Assembly (NCBI GenBank): GCA_963971425.1
Contig: OZ020521.1
Coordinates: forward strand, 7,829,519-7,893,518
Length of the DNA: 64,000 bases
Source of the DNA: Bryoerythrophyllum caledonicum
Taxonomy: Eukaryota > Streptophyta > Bryopsida > Pottiales > Pottiaceae
Direction of reading: 5' to 3'
Every line of letters starts with the position of its first letter. Position 1 is the stretch's first letter. The position numbers and the translations under genes were made by a program. The notes under the pieces were generated by a model. The model was not told where the DNA came from. It ran no database searches and worked only from the letters and a program-made list of their open reading frames with translations. Shown here in pieces: positions 55,692 to 64,000 of this stretch.

Positions 55692-55977
55692 GAATCTACA
55701 AACTTATGACCAAGAGCTGAAGAAAATCAGATTCTCTCCCAGAAACCAGAAAAAAAAATCAGTCTAAAAAAACTTAATCCTCAACATGAATCCACAAACT
55801 CATGACCAAGAGCTAAAATGATCAGATTTCTCCCATTAACTAGAAAAAAAATCAGCCTAGAAAAAACCTCATCCTCAACATGAATCTACAAACTCATGAC
55901 CAAGAGCTGAAAAAATCAGATTCTCTCCCTTAAACCAGCAAAAAAAGCAGCCTGGGAAAAACCTCATCCTCAACATG
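55692..55977. repeat. Tandem repeat, about 94-bp unit, three copies
   Basis: Units start GAATCTACAAACTCATGACC or close variants, continue AAGAGCT and end CCTCATCCTCAACAT, at about 55692, 55787 and 55880. The array stops six bases from the MBD gene's stop codon, so it lies in, or forms, that gene's 3' UTR. Confidence 0.85.
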
Positions 55978-55982
55978 AAGCT

Positions 55983-58284
55983 TCACCGTCTTGGTCTCTG
56001 CTCTACACCTGCAAGACAAAGGCGCCTCCCCAGGTCCAGAAAGAGCTTGGTGTGGTCCAGTTTGGGGATGGCTCTGGAGGCCTTGAGCGCCTTGTGCACC
56101 TCTCCTCCTGCTTCAGGTGCATTCACGTTGGTACAGGTGTGCCATGAAGTAGGTGGCATGCACACATGCGTGTGATTGGTGTTGTAGGACGTCGCGGGGA
56201 TTCCCAGCGCTGTGTGAGGCTCCTGCTCTTGTGAGGGGGTGTGATCTGATGGAGGCTTGGTTTGTTGTTGGATGGCGTTGCCAGAGAGAGAGTGAGGAGA
56301 TGCGGGTGTGGTTTCCTGGGCTGGTTTTGTTGGAGTGGACGTTGAGGAGGAGGGTTTCTCTCCGTGAATGACTTCGTACATTGGCCGCTTTGGCCTGCCT
56401 TTGCCTCCACCATCTGCGCAGAACAATTGTAGGTCAGGAAACATGGATATGGAAGCAACAACCATGAATAGGCAAACAAAAATTACGAATATGAAAAATA
56501 AAAGAAACAGGTGACTAACCATGGGTATTTAGAGTGAAAGAAGAGAAGTCAAAAGAGGGGCTATTTTTCTGAAACTTTGGGTGGAATCCTGTTTCGAGGT
56601 GCACAAAAAAGGTACCTGAATCTGGTTGTTTTCGCTTCAGTCTGAGGATGAGTTTGCCTCTGTTTTCTTGATCACTCGGAGATTTTGCTGGGCTCCCATC
56701 ATGGGGCAACTGGGTCCCATCTCCAGAGCTCTTTGTAACATGCGCACCCGCAACAGGAGGTGGTAGTATTTTGATGCCACTTCCATCCGACACCATCACC
56801 TCACTTCTCGCTGCACCAACAACTCTCCCATCCGCCAAAAACTGCAGCACTTCATGCTTCGCCCGAAATATGCGCCCTGATTGAGTATGATGGTAATACT
56901 GCAACAAAAGATTCAGATGAAAGGTTTGATAGGAGAATAACATCTACAAACCTGAACATGAGAAAAACATGATGAATTATACCTTATCCCTGGGTTTGGC
57001 AGCAGTTGTCACCTCCAATGTCCATCCTTGAGGCAACCAACCAGGCTGATGATCAGCCGGAACAAAACCAAGCTTCTCACTCACCAACAACCCCTTCTCA
57101 AGCTCATCACTTTTCTTCTTAGGTTTCATCTTCGACCTCCGCTGAAACACATTCAAACTGCCTCCTGTCTCACCAACATAATTCTCAGGATTCTCAGGAT
57201 GCACCTTAGCACGACGCTTAAACACATGAAAATTGCTAACTTCTCCCTCAACATCAACATCATGATTCTTGGCCTTCACATCACCATGATGCTCAGCCTG
57301 AGAAACCTGGTGAATCATTTTGGACCTGCGTTGGAACACGTTGAGGTTTTCACCTCTAGCATGAAAATCCTCAACCTCAGGCAGCTGCTGATTCTTCATG
57401 GAGCGTCGGTGAAACACATGAAGTGGCCCAACCCTAGCAATATTCTCAGCATGAGAAACAGGGTTCGTCATCTTTGAGCGGCGTTGGAACACGTTCACGT
57501 TGCTTTCTTTAGTCTCAGCTCTGGCTGATATCTGATCAGCATCCGGCAAAGAGCGGCGTCGGAATACTTTAACGATCCTTTCACTCTTAACTTCATCAAT
57601 AGAATCTCCAGCAGGAGTCTTTTTGGACCTGCGTTGGAAAACGTTGAGGTTGCCTTCTCCAACTTGTTGAGTAGATATATCTCCACCATGTTGCTCATCC
57701 TGCAGAGCAACCTCTTTTACTTTTACATGTTGAGATGGCACTTCAATCTGCCTCCTCCTCCTCACATAATGCTTGATTACATCCTCTGATTGAGAAAAAC
57801 CATGTTCTTGTACCGGTACCGAGTCAGAGCTCCTTTTTCTCTTCCTAACATAGACATTCATTGCAGCTCCTTCTCCTTCCCATCCAATGTCAGATTTTCC
57901 CACAAAAGAGGCTGGAACTCCATGTCCCGCTACATCACCCTCATCACCATGAGAACAAAGCTCATGTTTAGGATCCTCAACCGATAGACTGCTATTGTTG
58001 TCGTTGTTGTTGTTTCCATCAGCATGTATTTGACCATGAAGGCGTTGCTTGCTCGAGGGACTCCTCACTTGAATCATGAACAAACCTTCATCTCCGGAGG
58101 TGCTGGTCCTGTCATCGTCATTGGTGGTGACTCCAGTTTCCTCGGTGCGAAACCCATTTGTGACCAGCCTCGGTCTCTTCACAGGTCGTGAGCTGAACCT
58201 GGTGTTGAAAAACTCACCTCCTGGTGATAGGAACCTGGTCTCAGGGTTTCCTAACCCTCCTTCAGTGGAGCATTTCACCAACAT
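55983..58284 (-). CDS. MBD-domain protein with repeated VFxRRSK motifs
   Basis: Three minus-strand exons: 58284-56983, 56898-56616 and 56413-55983; phases agree, giving 671 residues. ATG 58284 is the first in frame; an AG (CTTCTTCCAG) near 58340 suggests a 5' leader intron. Residues about 140-390 hold nine short basic motifs of the form (L/V)NVFQRRSKM, mostly 24-26 residues apart. The MBD spans the exon 1/2 junction: QPGWLPQGWTLEV, RDK-YYHHTQSGRIFRAKHEV, LQFLADG. Exon 3 starts with an AT-hook-like GGGKGRPKRP and then Ser/Thr/Pro/Gln-rich sequence. MBD proteins bind DNA, some only when CpG-methylated. The methyl-contact residues cannot be judged with confidence, so methyl binding is unproven. 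The repeat array is not one I know from plant MBD proteins. Confidence 0.8.
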
Positions 58285-58555
58285 GGTTCTACACCATCCT
58301 GTTGCAAAACCCTGATGTGCAAGCTTCTCCAAATTCCTGGAAGAAGAGCAGGCATCCACAAAGAATCATCAGATAGCTCTCCAAAGTGTTGACTTTTTTC
58401 ACGTGATTTTCCAGAAGAAACAAGTCCTATGCTTTGTACATAATTTGCCAGAAGAAACAACAACCCCATAAGTAGAAAGAAAAGAAAGACTCACCTTAGA
58501 AGTGAAGGGCGAAAACGTTGAATGCATCACCCCTTGAAGCTTCTCAACTACCTGC

Positions 58556-58571
58556 TAACCCTAACCCTAAA
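58556..58571. promoter_or_regulatory. Tandem telo-box upstream of the MBD gene
   Basis: TAACCCTAACCCTAAA, about 270 bp 5' of the MBD start codon. Telo-boxes are known plant promoter elements, often in genes active in dividing cells. Single AACCCTAA-type boxes also occur in LWD intron 1, FNR upstream (about 29424) and BPA1 intron 1. Confidence 0.5.
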
Positions 58572-58589
58572 AGAGAGCTCCACAAGTGT

Positions 58590-60185
58590 TGACATGGTCT
58601 GCTGGAGTCCCACAACATCTCCATGAGTGAAAAACGTCTCCTGAGAGGACAAAAAAGAGACACCTCTCCTGGTGAGTGAGCAATTGTGACATCCAGCTTT
58701 GGGCATCCAACCTTGACTCAAATACTACATCCAATCGTGTGACAATATCAGGGTGTCAGATTCACATCCAACATGGTCAGAAGCGGTCACTATCCTTACT
58801 TCTGATTTCACACCTTCAGACCTAATTCAAGTACATGTGCACACTGAGACCATTGAAGACATGAAGTAACGTTTATATACTATGTTACCTTTTTCTATTT
58901 CCACAATTCAGTCCTCAACCAAAACCCTAAAAGTCCAAAGCAAAACTGCCAGACTCAGAAAACCAGGATATTTCAGCTACAAACCATGCAAAAAACTCTA
59001 CACAACGTTAAATTGACAACAATTCGGTCATTGAAGCAACAAAAAGAAAGGATAAACCAGGTTCTTTATAACTTCAACCTCTTGCCAACAAAAAAAGTCC
59101 CCCCAACTAAACCAAATCTCATACAAAAGAGCCGTCAATTCCCCCAAGATCCAACACAACCATCGATTACACCCCCAAAACCACAGAAACCTCATCCTCA
59201 CACAAAACGCTCCAAGATCCCACCCTTCAATGGAGAAACCACAAAAAGCACACAAACCTAAAGTAGTTACAAAGCAGCTGCAAAACCAACAAAAACCGCC
59301 CTCAACACATCAAAGACAAAGCCTCGTCTGAAAAACATGTACCTCCAAAGAATGTGCCGCCATGTCAAAGAGGAAGCCAAAACTAAGCCAAAAAAAAAAA
59401 AAGCAAGATTCGGCGGCTCAAGTGCAAAGCTTTCTAGAAAGTATCACTCCAGTCTCGTGTTTGCATGCTCCGAAGTAAAACCAGCATTAGAACCAGATGA
59501 TGATGATGATGATGATGATGCAGTAACAACATGAAAGTTCGAAGGCTGGACATTCAAATTTTCCTGCAACAAACACATTCATCATCATCAATGAGAGCCG
59601 CCACATAAAGGACGACGAGTTGCAGTATTTTCTGTTCACTGATTCTCGTTTTAGATAGAAAGGTGGATATCATTGACCCCTTTTCTCGCAATAAAACAAA
59701 CAGTGACTCTCGATATGAAATTGAATTTCCACGTCAGCCAGCTAGTTACTTGAACGTGACGCTCATGTGGGTCATGCTGATTTCTTGCTGAGAAGAAGGC
59801 TGAGTTTACCTGACGCACAAGGAATTCAAAGAGATTCGTTTGCATGGCCTGATCATTTTGAGTTGTGGCTCATGAGAAAAAACACCAAAATAACCATGAC
59901 TCATGTCAAGATACCAATGAACATGACATCGAAAATACCAAAAAATAGGACTTATGTCAAAATTATGACTCGGTTTTGCGTGAGAGTTTTGTGAGCAAAA
60001 GGGGCATCATCAATGTGGGACCCCAGTTAAATTACACATGATGACCACCGTGAAATGATGGTGTACATGAAGAGAGAAGAGACAGAAAAAGAATCCTGGT
60101 ACAAAAGCTTAATTGGCAGCACCTTATGGTTGGAGAAGCAAAAAACCCTGTGTGTGCTAATCTACAAATTATTTTTTACATGGTG
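58590..60185. other. Spacer between MBD and BRWD genes
   Basis: Contains a C/A-rich block (58980-59280), a GAT/ATG trinucleotide repeat (about 59496-59521) and the presumed 3' UTR of the BRWD-type gene. On the minus strand an acceptor (TTTGTTGCAG) near 59563 opens a 40-codon Ser-rich frame ending in TGA. It could be a last exon of an alternative transcript but has no other support. Confidence 0.35.
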
Positions 60186-63100
60186 TCATTGGAGGATGGC
60201 GAGGAGGTCGGAGGAGAGGTGGTGCATCTTGGAGGTGAAGTCGCTGTCTTCTCCGAAGAAAAGCTCCGCGTTGGAGACGAGGAGCCGGATGTCGTACTCC
60301 ACGGCGTCCTTGCTGCGGTAGAAGTTCTTCACCAATCTCTCCCGGATGAGGTCCAGGGTTAGTGGCACAGGGACGCTGGAATCAAACAACAATCCACGTC
60401 AGAATGTTTCATAAATCTCCAGTTATTGTAGTAGCAGACATAACAAGGTTGGGAGAAGATAAGGACCTGCTCAGGTAGGTCGACTCACGGGCTATCAACG
60501 CATTCAGCTCCTTCACACCAAACTCATCCTGAAACTCACCCCAACCAAAAACTCAGCCTCCCACACTTCACCTCATCACAAAACACGGTTGAAAGAAAAG
60601 AAAAAGAGTCGAGAGAACTCACCCCTTCATCTTCCGACAACCCCTCCTCAATGTCGTAGATAGCCTGCAAAAGCTCATCCCTCTCGTCATCCTCAATTTG
60701 CGGCACCGTCCACCCGGGAATGCAACAATTTCTGTCGAATAGCTCCCATGGACTGTGCGCCTGCGGATCCGCGCTCTCTCTATACGTCACAATGTACTTC
60801 TCCCAGGGACTCTCCGGAAACTCATCAGACTTGGCCTTGATGGTTTTGATGCGACCGTCCCACCACTGCCCCTTCTCCTCCGCGCCCTTCTCGCTCGCCC
60901 ACCACACCTTGCAGTGGTCGCGGGCCACCCACCCCTTCGCCATGGCGGCGTCGAAGCGGCTCCTCTCGACGAGGAAATCCGGGTAGTCAGTCAACTTCGG
61001 CCAGGTGAGGTGGAACTCGGCGGGCGGGTCTAGGTCGAGGAACTGGAGCTCCAACTTGCAGGTGGTGGCGCCTCCGGGCTCGATGTGATACTCTATGTTG
61101 GTGATCCGGCAAAACTCTACTGAGCGGAGGGCGTACTTATTCCACGGACCCTTTTCTCGTACTTTTGAGGCTTCCAAGTACTCTCTATGGCCCTGCAGCA
61201 GAAAAGAAAAGAAAAGAAAAGAAATGAGCAAATTCAGATGAGCAACTAGAATTGAGTTATTTGTAAAGTTGGCCAAAGTGTGAATAAGATATGCCCCCCC
61301 GCTTTTTATTTTAATACTACTATCTTCACACTCTTGATACCTGTTAAATCAATAGAAGAGATTGGTGGTCTCTACACTCAGGTTAGAATTTAGCCGCGTT
61401 TTTCCTCTTTGAGCTGTTTCTAGATTAAGTGAGCTATTTAGGGCTGATTTTCATTCATTTTATTATGAGAAAATAGGTCGAAACGTTTGGTATCTTTGCC
61501 TCATTCCAATAGATGAAAAAAATAGAGAAAAAGGCTCTCACCTGCTGCAAATAAGCAACCTCGTCTCCAAACTGGGGTGTGTAATGACCCTGCTCAGCCT
61601 CTGACATCAAGAGCCACGCTACACTTTCAATTTTCCGTTGGCCCTGTTTGGCCCCACGCCACCCTCCACGCGGGACTGAATTCGCCACAGCCACCTTGAC
61701 GTCCACCACCTTGGCCTTCTCCTTCTGTACATGGTTCTTCTTCCGGACCGATACTCGTGTCTGCTTCCCTCGTCTGTAATCGTCCTCCTCAGGCTGCTCC
61801 CCTTTCGTTGTATTCTCTACACACTTTAGCTTGATCCTCAAAGACCTTCCGTTGGTTTCACCTTCACAGGGCATATTATTAGTAGTACTCCTCTGCCGTC
61901 TGTTCACTGATCTTGAAGGGCCAGCAAGCTCCTCATCGTCTCCGTTGTGCTCGCCCAGCCATGGCTGTCTGCTTCTCGCATGACGAGTTGGGCGCTTCGC
62001 TGGAGACTCTGCTACGTCGGAATGGAGTGAGTGGCCTTGGTCTGAGCTCAGCTCAGACAGAGGCTTGTGGCGCTTGCGCTCTGAACTTCGAGTTCCCACC
62101 TCCGTGTTGCCGTTCTTATACTGCCGGCGAGGCCGAGGTTTAGGACTTGCAGGTGCGTCGTACTCTTCACTATCACTTTCGTCCTCGTCGGCGTATTCAT
62201 CCTGAAAAAAAGGTTAAACTTTCAACATGACCCTCCATCAAACATGCAACCATAAAGAAGGTGTTATCTCTGAATCTGCAAGCGCATTGAAATAAAAGAA
62301 AACCCATGTGCACAATCATACCTTATCCATTTCTGATTCTGACGCCTGATTATCCTCCACTTGATCCTCATAACCAATAACGTCCTCATTATAATCAGAT
62401 TCATGATCTCTTCTGACACCCGCCTCTTCGTCGCTACTCGCAAGTTCTCCACCAGTTTCAAGATGAGACTGGTGTTCTCCAAGGACTACGCAAGCGTCGT
62501 GGGCATTCTTCCGCCCCGCGTTAAGGTCTTCGTCGCTGTACTCTCCAACCGGTTCTCTATCAGTACAATCCGTCTCCATAGGACGCTCTTCACCATCCTG
62601 CACAGGTCTCAACACCTCGTCCGCAACCTGATCCTTGTCCTCCACCTGATGTGCAACCTCCATCATGGAATGGTCGCCATTACTCTCATGTTCACAGTCT
62701 CGAGACTGTTGCTCCTCGTGATCAGGATCTTTGTTCAGATCAACTTTCTGGGAGAGTGTGTCGGTCAGTTCATGGGCGCTCTCACCGCCATCTCCTTCTC
62801 TGCACACTGCAGATTCAGGCTCCCATTGCGCACGTTCATTGGACAAGATGGCGCGCTCAAACGACTCCAAGCTCTCGCTGTCTTTCTTGGAGGAGCCACT
62901 CGCCTTGATTGCCTTGCCCTTCTTCCACTGCCACTGCTTCTCCTCCACCACAATCTCCTCTGAAGCCATGTGGGGACTCAGAATCGGCACCCCTTGCATC
63001 ATCCCTTCTTCCTCAAGCATCCTGCTTGTGCTCCCACTCTCCTGGCTGATGGGCTTTGGAGGCTTGATAACCAGTTTTTTGAGAGATTTCTGCTCTAAAA

Positions 63101-63674
63101 GCTCTGGGCTGAGCAAGGAGGTATTCTCAGTAGATGGATGCACATCCTCAGGTTGCGGAGCGTTTTGGACAGGGCCCGTGGGACGGTTGAAGATAATCTT
63201 GATCCTTCTGGGCCTCTGTGACCTGGGACGCCTGACATCACCGAGATTTTCAACCTCAGGAAGTTGCGAAGTGGAAGCAGGAGCGGGTGGCTCAGTCTCT
63301 TCCTCGTTTCTTCTCAGAGACCGAAGCTGCGTCCTCAGCTCTTCCTCTGCCATAACAGCTATTCCCCTCTCCTCTTCCACAGTGGAAACAACTGCCGCTG
63401 GCTCCTCACGCTCAGCGCTCTCATCCTCCTCTTCATCACGGCCCGGGGTTTGGATTGTGCTGAACAAGTTGAGAGCGTTGCGAGCAGCCTGTCTCTGTGG
63501 CCTGGTGGAGACGTGATCCTGGTCACTCACCACTGCTGCTACTCTACTTGCTCTGCTTGTGCCATTTTTGGATGCCTTCAAGTGACGACCGCGTTGCTGA
63601 CGACCCTTCCTGGTGTCATAATCAGCAGAGGTTCTCCCCCTTACTCGCCGCCTTGAAGAGCTACGCCCAGATTC
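60186..63674 (-). CDS. BRWD/PHIP-type WD40-bromodomain protein, C-terminal half
   Basis: Five exons on the minus strand: 63674-62322, 62201-61542, 61192-60623, 60528-60467 and 60375-60186; phases agree, giving 944 residues. The 5' part with the WD40 repeats lies beyond the right edge. The first two exons are charged and disordered (acidic runs, RRPRSQRPRRIKI, KPRPRRQYK). At the end of exon 2 WLLMSEAEQGHYTPQ, FGDEVAYLQQ and then GHREYLEA begin the conserved BRWD/PHIP middle region, followed by WDGRIKTI, SPWEKYIVTY and SPWELFD. The last two exons encode a bromodomain (VPLTLDLIRERLVKNFYRS, DAVEYDIRLLVSNAELFF). Animal PHIP/BRWD proteins bind modified histones and CUL4-DDB1; this gene is presumably nuclear. 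Confidence 0.88.
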
Positions 63675-63788
63675 CTGCAACATCAAGGTAGAGATATTAA
63701 AAAAAGATCTCACCACAGCAAAGGAAACAACCTGGACCGAATAAAATTCTTTCCACAGTCACCCAAAGTTTCAAAAAGATACCCCCTC

Positions 63789-63852
63789 AAACTATTACTC
63801 ACTCACTCACCTCTTTTGAGATCAACTCAGTCAAAAGAGTGAGTAATAGTTT
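63789..63852. repeat. Hairpin in an intron of the BRWD-type gene
   Basis: AAACTATTACTCACTC at 63789-63804 is inverted at 63837-63852, and CTCTTTTGA / TCAAAAGAG continue the stem inside it. The flanking CACCCAAAGTTTCAA.AAGATACCCC also occurs near 350 in the RUS intron, so this is probably part of a dispersed element. Confidence 0.75.
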
Positions 63853-64000
63853 TGAGATAGTTTTGAGATCAACCCTGATGAAAACTAGCCGCCTTCCTCT
63901 CCTAGGAGATGATTGATTGAGGACCGTTTCGACTAATTTCTGTCATTCAAGGTAAAAAAAAAGAGGGGGAATCTTATAGACGAGTTTATAAATACAACAC

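Noticed and set aside
59440-59563. Ser-rich minus-strand mini-exon after a good acceptor
   Set aside because: Only 40 codons made largely of a trinucleotide repeat, and the BRWD gene already ends in a normal stop at 60186.
62361-63656. Several long plus-strand frames opposite the BRWD first visible exon
   Set aside because: Ser/Leu-rich complements of an acidic coding exon; the minus strand has consistent splice phases and conserved domains.
1-64000. tRNA, rRNA or CRISPR-like arrays
   Set aside because: No tRNA A/B boxes, no rRNA-like stretch and no regularly spaced identical repeats with unique spacers were found by eye; tandem arrays here are ordinary satellites.

Overview
The window looks like nuclear DNA of a land plant. 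It carries spliced genes of plant-specific or plant-typical families: a RUS/DUF647 protein, an LWD1/TTG1-type WD40 protein, two B3-domain genes, a plastid root-type ferredoxin-NADP reductase, a BPA1-like RRM protein, three F-box/kelch genes, a methyl-CpG-binding-domain (MBD) protein and a BRWD/PHIP-type bromodomain protein. Most of the introns I could place are short (about 80-490 bp). Coding exons are GC-rich and the spaces between genes are AT-rich and full of small transposons. Short introns, intact-ended Tc1-type elements and pogo-like elements fit a non-seed plant (bryophyte or lycophyte) better than a flowering plant. That is inference; I cannot name the species.

Layout. 0-3.1 kb: 3' end of a RUS gene (+) converging on an LWD1-like gene (-). 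3.1-16 kb: no host gene; decayed repeats, including TTAA-flanked miniature transposons, a LINE remnant and a dead pogo/CENP-B-like transposase. 16-24 kb: an inverted pair of B3 genes. One is two-B3-domain and apparently complete. The other is truncated and abuts an unrelated two-exon gene of unknown function; a hypothetical ORF lies between the pair. 24-29 kb: repeats and a 43-bp perfect hairpin. 29.8-30.9 kb: intronless FNR. 31-35 kb: repeats, including one element inserted into another. 35-37 kb: five-exon BPA1-like gene. 37.7-48 kb: tandem array of three F-box/kelch genes, the third a pseudogene with a solo-LTR-like fossil just upstream. 49.9-55.7 kb: a large palindrome, a Tc1/mariner element with near-perfect ends, and another TTAA element. 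56-64 kb: MBD-repeat protein, then the C-terminal half of a BRWD/PHIP protein running off the right edge, both on the minus strand.

No operon-like cooperation is expected. The two chromatin genes (MBD and BRWD) are neighbours and could act on related processes, but the sequence does not show this. The most unusual items are: (1) a family of at least nine TTAA-flanked elements with CCC(C/T)TWA termini, resembling piggyBac or Sola3 ends, one with a recoverable empty site; (2) an MBD protein with nine VFxRRSK-like motifs at about 25-residue spacing; (3) a truncated B3 gene whose stop codon directly abuts, in frame, the start of an unrelated two-exon gene; (4) a 43-bp perfect-stem hairpin. I found no clear case of a wholly new multi-gene system.
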